36,539 bases of DNA from Glutamicibacter uratoxydans. GTDB taxonomy: Bacteria > Actinomycetota > Actinomycetes > Actinomycetales > Micrococcaceae. The notes under the pieces were generated by a model, which worked only from the letters and a program-made list of their open reading frames with translations, was not told the origin of the DNA and ran no database searches. This document shows positions 16,113 to 23,443 of the stretch, piece after piece. Position 1 is the stretch's first letter, and every line of letters begins with the position of its first letter. The DNA is taken from NCBI RefSeq assembly GCF_006539925.1, contig NZ_BJNY01000026.1, positions 1 to 36,539 of the forward strand, read 5' to 3'. A program made the position numbers and the translations under genes.

Positions 16113-17158
16113 CCACTCTTTTCGCGAAGGCCCTGGTCCAGCAGGGCAAAGTTCAGTTCTGCTCCCGGCAGTGGTTCAAAATGCCGGGCGGTGCGCTGTT
16201 CGGGGGTCGACCCCTCCAGCGGTTCATTCCAGTGCGGGGACCGGTCCTTGTCGATGACCGCGGCCCTGATCCCCTCGGCAAAATCGGGGTCGTCCAGACG
16301 GTGGACCGCCGCGCGGAATTCCCTAACCAGGTCACCCCTCAGATCCCTGCCCGCCTGCCGCATCAACTCTTCAACGAGCCGCACCGAACTGGGGCAAGCG
16401 GCCGTCAGCGCCTGCTGCGCACTGAGCGCCTGCGGATTCTCGAAGCCGTGCAAGGCGCTGAGAATGGCAGGGGTGCTCGATTCGGCAAACGCCTGCACCC
16501 ATTCCTCGTGCAAATGCCCATGCTCGGGGATGCCAGACCAGCGCGAAATCGCCGCGTCGGCCAACTGGGTTTCAAGGTCTTCCAGCAGCCGGGGCAGGTC
16601 GTGGGACGGCACAAAGGTGTCTGCCAGCCCTAGGGCAATGGTGTCCGCAGCGCCGAATTTCATGCCGGTCAACGCAGCCATCCGGCCCGCCGCCAGCGGC
16701 GCGTGGGACAACAGGTGTGTGCCGCCTACGTCGGGGAAGAACCCGATGCCGACTTCTGGCATTCCGCAGCGGCTGTTCTCGGTGACGATGCGGTGACTGC
16801 CATGGGCCGAGATGCCGATGCCTCCGCCCAGGACGATGCCGTCCATAAACGCCAAATACGGTTTGGGATATTCGTCGATGAGCACATTGAGCTGATATTC
16901 GATGCGCCAAAACTCCTCGGACGAGCCGTTTCGCTCCAGGATGTCGCGGTAGATTGCGACGATATCCCCGCCCGCACACAGTGCCCGCTCCCCTGCTCCG
17001 GTGATTGCCACCTGCGCAATCTGCGGATCATCACGCCATTCAAGCAATGCGTCGAGGATCCCCCGGCACATGGCGATATTCAGCGCATTGAGCGATTCAG
17101 GCCTGTTGAGGGTTATCAACCCCAAATGCCCGCGGCGTTCTGTCAGGACCTCAGCCAA
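16109..17158 (-). CDS. 3-hydroxyisobutyryl-CoA hydrolase (enoyl-CoA hydratase superfamily)
   Basis: Removes CoA from 3-hydroxyisobutyryl-CoA in valine breakdown, feeding the dehydrogenase next in the operon. The 349-residue length is typical of HIBYL-CoA hydrolases and longer than ordinary crotonases. Visible features: ITLNRPESLNALN, ALCAGGDIVAIY (oxyanion hole), MDGIVLGGGIGIS and MPEVGIGFFPDVGG with the catalytic Glu and Asp. The start is TTG at 17158, supported by a strong GGAGG eight bases upstream. Confidence 0.92.
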   Translation of the reverse strand: MAEVLTERRGHLGLITLNRPESLNALNIAMCRGILDALLEWRDDPQIAQVAITGAGERALCAGGDIVAIYRDILERNGSSEEFWRIEYQLNVLIDEYPKPYLAFMDGIVLGGGIGISAHGSHRIVTENSRCGMPEVGIGFFPDVGGTHLLSHAPLAAGRMAALTGMKFGAADTIALGLADTFVPSHDLPRLLEDLETQLADAAISRWSGIPEHGHLHEEWVQAFAESSTPAILSALHGFENPQALSAQQALTAACPSSVRLVEELMRQAGRDLRGDLVREFRAAVHRLDDPDFAEGIRAAVIDKDRSPHWNEPLEGSTPEQRTARHFEPLPGAELNFALLDQGLREKSG

Positions 17159-17250
17159 GAGACCACCCTCCTAGTGATCGGGGTCACCTTCAGTCAAGAA
17201 TATACTCGGACTTCCAACTAAATTGAAGTGGCTCAATCGGGCATTCTTGA

Positions 17251-17262
17251 TAGGTTGAAGTA
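17251..17262 (+). promoter_or_regulatory. -10 element of a leaderless xth transcript
   Basis: TAGGTT (17251-17256), six bases, then the GTG start at 17263. No clear -35 is seen and there is no ribosome site. Confidence 0.45.
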
Positions 17263-18063
17263 GTGAAGATTGCGACTTGGAATGTTAACTCGCTGCGAGC
17301 CCGAGCCGACCGTGTTGAGGACTGGCTACGACGCAGCGACGTGGATGTCCTGGCTATCCAGGAAACGAAATGTAAGGACGAGAACTTCCCTTGGGAGTTG
17401 TTCGAGAACAACGACTACGAGGTGGCGCATTTCGGCGTCAACCAGTGGAACGGCGTGGCCATCGCTTCCCGCGTGGGCCTCGACGACGTGCAGCGAACCT
17501 TCCCAGGCCAGCCGGAATTCGGCAAGGGCGGCAAGAACCCGATCCAGGAACCGCGGGCCATCGCTGCCACGTGCGGGGGCGTGCGCATCTGGAGCCTCTA
17601 CGTCCCCAACGGCCGCGCCTTGGACGACGAGCACATGGGCTACAAGCTGAACTGGCTGGACATCCTGAAGCAGGATGCCCACGGCTGGCTGCAGGAGAAT
17701 CCCGACACCCAGATCGCCCTGATGGGCGACTGGAACATCGCGCCGAAGGACGAAGACGTGTGGGACATCGACTTCTTTGTCGAGAACCAGATGACCCACG
17801 TTTCAGCCCCCGAGCGCGCCGCCTTCTCCGCTTTTGAAGAGCTGGGCTTCAGCGACGTAGTCCGCCCGCACACCGAGGGCCAGTACACCTACTGGGATTA
17901 CACCCAGCTGCGGTTCCCCAAGAATGAAGGCATGCGCATCGATTTCGCCTTGACCTCGCCGGCACTGACCGCCCGCGTCACTGGCGCCAGCATCGACCGC
18001 GAAGAGCGCAAGGGCAAGGGCGCCAGCGACCACACCCCTGTCATTGTCGAGCTTGCCGACTAG
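17263..18063 (+). CDS. xth: Exodeoxyribonuclease III (AP endonuclease)
   Basis: A 266-residue enzyme cutting at abasic sites and removing 3' blocking groups in base excision repair. The exonuclease-endonuclease-phosphatase fold motifs are intact: ATWNVNSLRAR, LAIQETKCKDE (metal-binding Glu), SLYVPNG, MGDWNIAPKDEDV (catalytic Asp and Asn), RIDFALTS and GASDHTPVIV (catalytic Asp-His). The start is GTG. Its TAG stop is the first half of a TAGAGT that serves as the -10 of the next gene. Confidence 0.95.
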   Translation: MKIATWNVNSLRARADRVEDWLRRSDVDVLAIQETKCKDENFPWELFENNDYEVAHFGVNQWNGVAIASRVGLDDVQRTFPGQPEFGKGGKNPIQEPRAIAATCGGVRIWSLYVPNGRALDDEHMGYKLNWLDILKQDAHGWLQENPDTQIALMGDWNIAPKDEDVWDIDFFVENQMTHVSAPERAAFSAFEELGFSDVVRPHTEGQYTYWDYTQLRFPKNEGMRIDFALTSPALTARVTGASIDREERKGKGASDHTPVIVELAD

Positions 18064-18072
18064 AGTGTGAAC
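18061..18072 (+). promoter_or_regulatory. -10 element overlapping the xth stop codon
   Basis: TAGAGT (18061-18066) begins with the xth stop codon and is followed by six bases and the ATG at 18073. Confidence 0.4.
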
Positions 18073-18921
18073 ATGAAGATGACTGGGCCCCTCGAAGAGC
18101 TCACCGCAGCTACCGCACACCTGCGCGTATACGAGCCGCTGAGCTCTTTCGGCGACTGGGCCCAGTCCATCATTCTCAACTCCCCGCGCATGAGCCCCGA
18201 TCAATGCGATCGGCTGGAGAATCAGCGGCTATGGGAGCGCACGCTGCGCGATGTTTCCGATCCATTCCCCCATGCCGATGACGAATTTTTCCGCTCGGTG
18301 AAGCTGCTGGACTACCAGGGCACCGAATACACCAGATACTGCCCCGGGCAGGTGCAGGCTCGCAGCCTGCTCGCCGCCGAACAGGCCGAAGAAGCCATGC
18401 GCACCGAAGTTTTCGACTTGCTGGTCCCGCCGGCTGCCCGCCGCGCCAATGGAGAGCGAATGGACACCGACCGCCTTGCCGCCGACCTGACCCACCTGCA
18501 CACCCGCACGTCCACTTGGGGCATCCCGCTGAGCTGGTTTGCGCTTTTCCGTGACGACGATGAAGCAGAAATCCTCTATTCCGGAGAACACCTGAAGACC
18601 GTCAGGCTCTACGTCCCTTTCGAGCAGGCCATCAACCGCCTCGCATGGGCAGTGCAGACAATGGCAGCCCACGCACCGGCGGCGCCTATTTTCGAGGAGC
18701 TCGGTACGCTGGGCGGCTGGCTGGAGACTTTTGATCCGCAGTCGGTGATCGAGTTGGACTACGGGCTGTTGGCGGAGATTGTCTGGCCCGACGATTCGGT
18801 CAATGACCTGATGCACGGGATCCAGGCTTTAGAAGATTCGGATATGACGACCGCGGCGGCGGCTTATCGCCGGCTGAGCAACCGCTGGATCGGTCCGCGC
18901 CAGTTGGGCCGAGCCAACTAG
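18073..18921 (+). CDS. Conserved hypothetical protein, actinobacterial type
   Basis: A 282-residue soluble protein with no signal peptide or membrane helix. I do not recognise a catalytic motif. It is rich in Trp, Asp and Glu and has recognisable blocks such as VYEPLSSFGDW, PVSxWAL-like PLSWFALFRDDD and IELDYGLLAEIV that look like a conserved fold. A GTG at 18067 is another possible start. It follows xth so closely that they may also be read together, although a leaderless promoter is placed for it. A terminator follows. Function unknown. Confidence 0.7.
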   Translation: MKMTGPLEELTAATAHLRVYEPLSSFGDWAQSIILNSPRMSPDQCDRLENQRLWERTLRDVSDPFPHADDEFFRSVKLLDYQGTEYTRYCPGQVQARSLLAAEQAEEAMRTEVFDLLVPPAARRANGERMDTDRLAADLTHLHTRTSTWGIPLSWFALFRDDDEAEILYSGEHLKTVRLYVPFEQAINRLAWAVQTMAAHAPAAPIFEELGTLGGWLETFDPQSVIELDYGLLAEIVWPDDSVNDLMHGIQALEDSDMTTAAAAYRRLSNRWIGPRQLGRAN

Positions 18922-18944
18922 CCAGCAATCTGCAGAGAAACAAA

Positions 18945-18979
18945 AAAATTCCTTGGAAGTTTTGCTTCCAAGGAATTTT
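18945..18979. terminator. Bidirectional terminator
   Basis: A perfect 15-bp stem (18945-18959 with 18965-18979) with A- and T-rich flanks lies between the hypothetical gene and the tRNA cluster and can serve both strands. Confidence 0.88.
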
Positions 18980-18984
18980 CTCTA

Positions 18985-19061
18985 TGGCGACCCTGACGGG
19001 ACTTGAACCCGCGACCTCCGCCGTGACAGGGCGGCGCGCTAACCAACTGCGCTACAGGGCC
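18985..19061 (-). tRNA. tRNA-Asp (GUC), copy 1, CCA encoded
   Basis: On the minus strand a full cloverleaf starts GGCCCTG and has anticodon GTC in the loop CTGTCAC. Acceptor 3' side CAGGGTC is followed by G73 and an encoded CCA. It is identical over 74 bases to copy 2 at 19243-19316. Confidence 0.96.
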
Positions 19062-19122
19062 TGGTGTTTTGAGATAATCTCAACTCACACAGTAAAACCC
19101 CCGGGTAAACCGAGGGCCTGCG

Positions 19123-19195
19123 TGGCTCCGACCGGCGTCGATCCGGTGACCTTTCGATTTTCAGTCGAACGCTCTACCAACTGAGCTACAGAGCC
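19123..19195 (-). tRNA. tRNA-Phe (GAA)
   Basis: Minus-strand cloverleaf starting GGCTCTG, anticodon GAA in the loop CTGAAAA flanked by TTCGA/TCGAA, discriminator A. CCA is not encoded. Confidence 0.96.
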
Positions 19196-19242
19196 TGGCG
19201 CCATAAAATGGACACCTAATTTACTATCGCTAGTAAACTGAG

Positions 19243-19316
19243 CGACCCTGACGGGACTTGAACCCGCGACCTCCGCCGTGACAGGGCGGCGCGCTAACCA
19301 ACTGCGCTACAGGGCC
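19243..19316 (-). tRNA. tRNA-Asp (GUC), copy 2
   Basis: Same 74 bases as copy 1, but no CCA follows the discriminator. Lies between tRNA-Phe and tRNA-Glu. Confidence 0.96.
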
Positions 19317-19372
19317 TTGCTTTCGCAAGCCAATGGATTTCTCCATCTGACAACCAGTAATTTGGCTGTTTG

Positions 19373-19445
19373 TACCCCCAACGGGATTCGAACCCGTGCC
19401 GCTGCCGTGAAAGGGCAGTGTCCTAGGCCGCTAGACGATGGGGGC
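19373..19445 (-). tRNA. tRNA-Glu (UUC)
   Basis: Minus-strand cloverleaf beginning GCCCCCA, anticodon TTC in the loop CTTTCAC, discriminator A, CCA not encoded. It is the first gene of the cluster by direction of transcription. Confidence 0.95.
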
Positions 19446-19491
19446 CTATGTTCCTTAGCGGTTTCTTGCTTCTCCGCTGTGGACTCCAATA

Positions 19492-19519
19492 ACTATACGG
19501 AGGTTTTTGGGTTTTGCAA
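19492..19519 (-). promoter_or_regulatory. Promoter of the tRNA cluster
   Basis: On the minus strand TTGCAA (19519-19514), 16 bases and TATAGT (19497-19492) lie about 50 bases before tRNA-Glu. Confidence 0.65.
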
Positions 19520-19568
19520 AATCGAGATTCACTACGCCTCAGGCCACCCAAAAATGGGCCCGCAACCC

Positions 19569-19580
19569 TAGGCTGGAAAC
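19569..19580 (+). promoter_or_regulatory. -10 element of a leaderless metallopeptidase transcript
   Basis: TAGGCT (19569-19574), six bases, then the ATG at 19581; no ribosome site. Confidence 0.5.
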
Positions 19581-19952
19581 ATGGATTCACAGATCTCAGA
19601 AGACGAGTTTGAAGCGCTCGTCCAGCAGGCCATCGATGCCATTCCGGAGCACATTTTCAACATGATGGACAACGTCGTTTTCTTCATCGAGGACGAGTAC
19701 GAGCCATTGCCTGGCGAGCCGGAAAACCGCGAAATATTAGGGATTTACGAGGGTATTGCACTCACCGAGCGAGACCTGGACTGGGCAGCTGGAGCACTGC
19801 CCGACAGGATCACGATCTTCAAAAACCCCACCCTCCGAGCCTGCAATTCCCGCGAGGAAATCGTCCAAGAAGTGCGCATTACAGTGATGCACGAAGTGGC
19901 CCACCACTTCGGCATCGATGACGCCAAATTGGACGAACTGGGGTGGGGTTAG
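19581..19952 (+). CDS. Zincin-like metallopeptidase family protein
   Basis: A 123-residue protein of the small Zincin_1 type (PF06262), common in actinobacteria and of unproven role. The zinc motif is HEVAHHFGIDD (H104, E105, H108, D113/114), matching HExxHxxGxxD. The N-terminal DEFEALVQQAIDAIPEHIFNMMDNVVFFIED and LLGIYEGIALTER-like GIYEGIALTERD are family hallmarks. There is no signal peptide, so it should act in the cytoplasm. It starts back to back with the tRNA cluster. Confidence 0.9.
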   Translation: MDSQISEDEFEALVQQAIDAIPEHIFNMMDNVVFFIEDEYEPLPGEPENREILGIYEGIALTERDLDWAAGALPDRITIFKNPTLRACNSREEIVQEVRITVMHEVAHHFGIDDAKLDELGWG

Positions 19953-20526
19953 GCGAAAATTTCCAAAAACTTTTCCTGAGACGTGCATCACAAATAGAGG
20001 GTTTTTTGAACCCGCGGACTTCCTTCATATTGACCGAGGTCACAACGCATCTTGGCTCAAGATTCAATCCAGCCGCCCCTAAAACATGAATCCGACGCAA
20101 ATTCCCGAAATTCCCTTGGGTCAACACCTCAAACTTCACCCTTCAAGGCTGGCAGAGCAGAAAAAGCAGCAACACATTTAAGAGGTCAACATTCACGACA
20201 GCTCAAAATCACCGCTGATTGTTATCTGTCCGTCACCATTTCACGGCTTCAATAAACCCCGCGTGTATTGTCTGTGAAAAAATTTTGAGATGACCCCAAC
20301 GCAAGGTTCTCCACTTCACTGCACGCGTTCTCCCATATCACCAATGGTTCGACACCCGTAATTACACGCATGTAATTCGTGTGACTGGTGTGACCACTGT
20401 TGCCAACGATGTCTCAATTGGCCTAATGTGCTATGTGGGCCTTATCCAAATTGTGACCTTAGGATCCTAGGAAGTCACGGTTCGGATATCACCCATTGTC
20501 ATCTCTTGGACTTAGTGAGGAACGAT
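19953..20526. other. Long non-coding leader before the NlpC/P60 gene
   Basis: About 570 bases with no credible gene. It holds several short repeats: TGACC-GA-GGTCA (20031-20042), a perfect AATTACA-N4-TGTAATT palindrome (20360-20377), TGTGAC direct repeats and a near-palindrome around 20453-20478. It could carry a long 5' leader. I could not fit it to a known riboswitch. Confidence 0.5.
20360..20478 (+). promoter_or_regulatory. Cluster of TGTGAC repeats and palindromes
   Basis: TGTGAC occurs at 20380 and 20389 (nine bases apart) and again at 20452, with inverted GTCAC at 20474-20478, right after the AATTACA-N4-TGTAATT palindrome (20360-20377). The pattern suggests binding of a response regulator or other dimer upstream of the cell-wall hydrolase gene. 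Confidence 0.45.
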
Positions 20527-22197
20527 ATGGCTTATCGCCACACGCTCGGTGTCGCCGCCAGCACCTTAGCCCTGGCAGTCTCCTGCCTGGCCGGAGTTGC
20601 ATCCGCATCGGCAGCAACACCCACCTCAGTGCCTTCTTCAGTATCTGTTGCCAGCGAGCGTTCCTCGGACATGCCTTCTGCAGCCGAGATTGAAGCCGCA
20701 AAGAAGGACAAAGACTCCACCAATGCGATGATCGCGCGCATCGAAGCTTCTCTCGCTTCCAGCCGCGCCGAATTGCTCCAGGCTGAAACAACCGCTGCCG
20801 AAGCCCAGGAATCCCTGTTGAGCGCCGGCGAAGAGCGCGATCTGCGCACCGCGGAAGCCGAACAGGCAGTCAAGCAGCTGGCATTCGCCAAACAGTACCT
20901 CGAAGAGAGCCAGGCAGATCTGGGCGCTATCGCTTCAGACATCTACCGCAATGGCGCCGGCAACTCGACGCTGGGCATCCTGCTCAATAGCAGCGATTCC
21001 AACGACTTGTTCTACAAGGCGGCGACCATTGACACCCTGAGCCAGCAGCAGGTTCAGTCGGTGAACTCCGCCACCGAAGCAGAAGCCCTGGTTTCTGCGT
21101 GGCAGTCCTACGCTGACGCAGCGCAAAGCGCCGCTCAAGAGGCAACTGCCAATTTCGACAAGGCCGCCTCCACCGCGAACAGCACCCTGGCCTCCTATCA
21201 GGACTCGGTCAAGCCAGAGCAGGATCTTCGCAACGAACTCATCGGCAACCTTGCCAAGCTCAAGGATCAGGATGAGGCCAAGGTCCGCGCAGAGGTTCAG
21301 AAGCAAGAAGAAGCCCAGCAAGAAGCAAAGCTTCAGGAAAGCATCAACGCAGGCGCGGAGAACACTCCCGCACCAAGCGCCTCAGCTGCAGAAATCAAGC
21401 CTCTGTCGGTAGAGAAGCCGCAGGAACTTGAAATCGTTGATTCCAAGACCAAGCCGAAGGCCGAGAGCAACTCGCTGGAGAACCCGGCGTCAGCCCGCCC
21501 GGACTACATCGAGATCCAGCCAAAGGAATCCGAGGCTCCCAAGGAAACCCAGAAGCCAAAGGAAACCGAGGCACCAAAGCCGAAGAAGACCGAGGCCCCT
21601 AAGGAAACCCAAAAGCCAAAGGAAACCGAGGCACCAAAGCCGAAGAAGACTGAAGCTCCAAAGGAAACCCAAAAGCCAAAGAAGACCGAGGCTCCAAAGG
21701 AAACCCAAAAGCCAAAGAAGACCGAGGCACCAAAGCCGAAGAAGACTGAAGCTCCAAAGAAGACCGAAGCGCCTAAGAAGACTCAGGCTCCCAAGCCTGA
21801 GGAAACCGCTCCGCAGAGCGGCCGCAGCTTTGGCGCGGCAATCTCTTGGGCCTTGAAGACTGCCAATGACCCGAGCAAGTACTACGTCTACGGCGGCAAC
21901 GGTCCAAACGCCTTCGACTGCTCCAGCTTCACCCAGTGGGCTTTCGCCAAGTCGGGCATCAACCTGCCTCGCACCTCGAGCCAGCAGTTCTACTCGGCTC
22001 CGCAGTATGTATCGCTGAACGAGCTGCAGCCCGGCGACCTGGTCTTCTCCAGCTCCAACGGCGGCGCATCGTTCTACCACGTTGCGATCTACATCGGCAA
22101 CGGCCAGGTAGTCCACGCCCGCAACCCCAACGCCGGCATCTCCACCACCCCGCTGAGCTGGGTAAACAACATCTACTCGAAGGCTGCACGCTACTAG
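20527..22197 (+). CDS. Secreted NlpC/P60 peptidoglycan hydrolase with coiled coil and repeat linker
   Basis: A 556-residue secreted cell-wall hydrolase resembling RipA-type proteins. Order: signal peptide (about 1-33, ending ASASAA), a long helical coiled-coil region (about 55-290, rich in Ala, Glu and Gln), a linker of EAPKETQKPK-type repeats (about 336-427), and a C-terminal NlpC/P60 domain (about 434-556). The catalytic residues are Cys465 (FDCSSF), His518 (YHVAIYIGN) and His530 (VVHARN). It should cleave D-glutamyl-diaminopimelate or equivalent stem-peptide bonds during cell separation. The ATG has GAGGAAC upstream; a longer open frame to 20428 lacks a signal peptide at its start and is not used. 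The repeat region is prone to length change. Confidence 0.93.
   Translation: MAYRHTLGVAASTLALAVSCLAGVASASAATPTSVPSSVSVASERSSDMPSAAEIEAAKKDKDSTNAMIARIEASLASSRAELLQAETTAAEAQESLLSAGEERDLRTAEAEQAVKQLAFAKQYLEESQADLGAIASDIYRNGAGNSTLGILLNSSDSNDLFYKAATIDTLSQQQVQSVNSATEAEALVSAWQSYADAAQSAAQEATANFDKAASTANSTLASYQDSVKPEQDLRNELIGNLAKLKDQDEAKVRAEVQKQEEAQQEAKLQESINAGAENTPAPSASAAEIKPLSVEKPQELEIVDSKTKPKAESNSLENPASARPDYIEIQPKESEAPKETQKPKETEAPKPKKTEAPKETQKPKETEAPKPKKTEAPKETQKPKKTEAPKETQKPKKTEAPKPKKTEAPKKTEAPKKTQAPKPEETAPQSGRSFGAAISWALKTANDPSKYYVYGGNGPNAFDCSSFTQWAFAKSGINLPRTSSQQFYSAPQYVSLNELQPGDLVFSSSNGGASFYHVAIYIGNGQVVHARNPNAGISTTPLSWVNNIYSKAARY
21541..21807 (+). repeat. Tandem repeat encoding Lys/Pro/Thr/Glu linker
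   Basis: Bases 21541-21600 and 21601-21660 are direct repeats of 60 bases with 55 identical. Shorter 30- and 18-base derivatives follow to about 21807. All are in frame, giving units built on TEAPKETQKPK and TEAPKPKK. Confidence 0.9.
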
Positions 22198-22209
22198 GCT
22201 GAGCACTTC

Positions 22210-22240
22210 GCCTGCGGCCCGCCTGGTGCGGGCCGCAGGC
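22210..22240 (+). terminator. Terminator-like hairpin after the NlpC/P60 gene
   Basis: A 13-bp GC-rich stem (22210-22222 with 22228-22240) with a five-base loop, 13 bases after the stop; the following T-run is weak. Confidence 0.65.
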
Positions 22241-22248
22241 ATTTAAGC

Positions 22249-22290
22249 AAGGCGATGGCCCGGCGGAAAAATCCACCGGGCCATCGCCTT
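22249..22290 (-). terminator. Terminator-like hairpin after the universal stress gene
   Basis: A 15-bp stem (22249-22263 with 22276-22290) with a 12-base loop, immediately after the stop of the minus-strand stress gene. It stands next to the preceding hairpin, so each convergent gene has its own. Confidence 0.65.
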
Positions 22291-22297
22291 GCCGTTT

Positions 22298-23275
22298 CTA
22301 GTCCTGCGACCGCGTATCAAAATTCTTGCGGTCTGCCAGCCGAGGGTCGTCCGAATCCGGAACGACCATGACCGGGCCCTTGGAGTGGTGCAGCACGCCC
22401 TGCGATGTGGAGCCGAGCAGCATCCCGGCAAATCCGCCGCGGCCGCGCGAGCCTGTCACCGTCAGCACCGCGTGCTCGGATTCGCGGATCAGCACCTCCA
22501 CCGGGGGACCGCTGACAACGTCGGTCTCCAGCTTGAGGTTAGGGTAGTGCGAGGTCAGCCATGCGACGCCGACGCTCATCTGGTAGCGCACGTCTTCCAG
22601 CACAGCTTCCTGGTCGACGGTGGCCGGCATCCATGCCAGCGCCGCGCCCACCGGGGCCACCGCGCAGATCAAGCGCAGCGTCAGCCCGCTGGCAACCGCG
22701 GCATCGGCTGCAGCCAGCACTGCTGCACGCGCCCGGTCTGAACCGTCCACGCCAACAACAATCGCCTTGCGGTCCGCGGCCGCCGTAGCTTCTGCATCGC
22801 CTTCCTGCTCCTTGGCCATGGACAGCGGCACGACTACCGTCGGGCACTTTGCGTGGGCGGGCAGCGCGGAAGACACCGAGCCGAGAAGCCGGCCCACAAA
22901 GCCGCCGCGGCCGCGAGTTCCCACGACTACCAGTTCCGCATCTTTGCTCAGATCCAGCAGGACGCCCGAAGGGTCGCCGGATTCAATATAGGTGCGGATG
23001 GTCGCCTTGCTGCCTTCGAGGTCGGCGCGGGCCTGCCGGACGATGTCCTCTGCCCCGCCGCGGATCAAATCATCGTCGAGGGTCGAGTATCCGGCATCCA
23101 TGGAGGAGGCCGCGAAAACCGGAATCGTGTAGGCGGAGACGATGTTCAATACACTTCCGCGGCGCACAGCCTCGCGCTCGGCCCAGCGCAGCGCACACTT
23201 GCTCTGCTGGGATCCGTCAACGCCGACGACAATACCTTCAATTTTTTCAGCTGCGACTGGTGCTTCGTCACTCAT
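22298..23275 (-). CDS. Universal stress protein, tandem two-domain type
   Basis: A 325-residue protein with two UspA domains. Domain 1 starts IVVGVDGSQQSKCALRWA and has the ATP-binding loop GTRGRGGFVGRLLGSVSSALPAHAKCPTVVV. Domain 2 starts IVVGVDGSDRARAAVLAA and has GSRGRGGFAGMLLGSTSQGVLHHSKGPVMVV. Both keep the G-2x-G-9x-G(S/T) motif, so both can bind ATP. The ribosome site GAGGAG precedes the ATG. Such proteins help survival during starvation or oxygen limitation. It is divergent from the purine permease. Confidence 0.93.
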   Translation of the reverse strand: MSDEAPVAAEKIEGIVVGVDGSQQSKCALRWAEREAVRRGSVLNIVSAYTIPVFAASSMDAGYSTLDDDLIRGGAEDIVRQARADLEGSKATIRTYIESGDPSGVLLDLSKDAELVVVGTRGRGGFVGRLLGSVSSALPAHAKCPTVVVPLSMAKEQEGDAEATAAADRKAIVVGVDGSDRARAAVLAAADAAVASGLTLRLICAVAPVGAALAWMPATVDQEAVLEDVRYQMSVGVAWLTSHYPNLKLETDVVSGPPVEVLIRESEHAVLTVTGSRGRGGFAGMLLGSTSQGVLHHSKGPVMVVPDSDDPRLADRKNFDTRSQD

Positions 23276-23409
23276 CTGACTCGCTCCTCAACTTTTTCGG
23301 TTATTTTCGGGGCGTGACTCCCCTTACACCCAATGTACTCGTTGGCGCGCCGGTATGTGAGTTGGGTCTAAAGATTTCACGCAGAGCCTACTCAGCGCAA
23401 AAAACTATA

Positions 23410-23443
23410 TTGGAATGAGCTCAAAAGCACCTAGAATTTTTCT
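23410..23443 (+). promoter_or_regulatory. Leaderless promoter for the purine permease
   Basis: TTGGAA (23410-23415), 16 bases, TAGAAT (23432-23437), six bases, then the ATG at 23444. One of the best formed of this class in the window. Confidence 0.65.

Noticed and set aside
19953-20526. Possible c-di-AMP (ydaO-type) riboswitch before the NlpC/P60 gene
   Set aside because: This riboswitch class often precedes cell-wall hydrolase genes in actinobacteria, but I could not find its conserved blocks here. A covariance-model scan would decide.
21490-22242. Leu/Trp-rich minus-strand frame suggesting a membrane protein
   Set aside because: It is the antisense of the Lys/Pro/Thr repeats and NlpC/P60 domain; the hydrophobicity is a by-product of the repeat codons.
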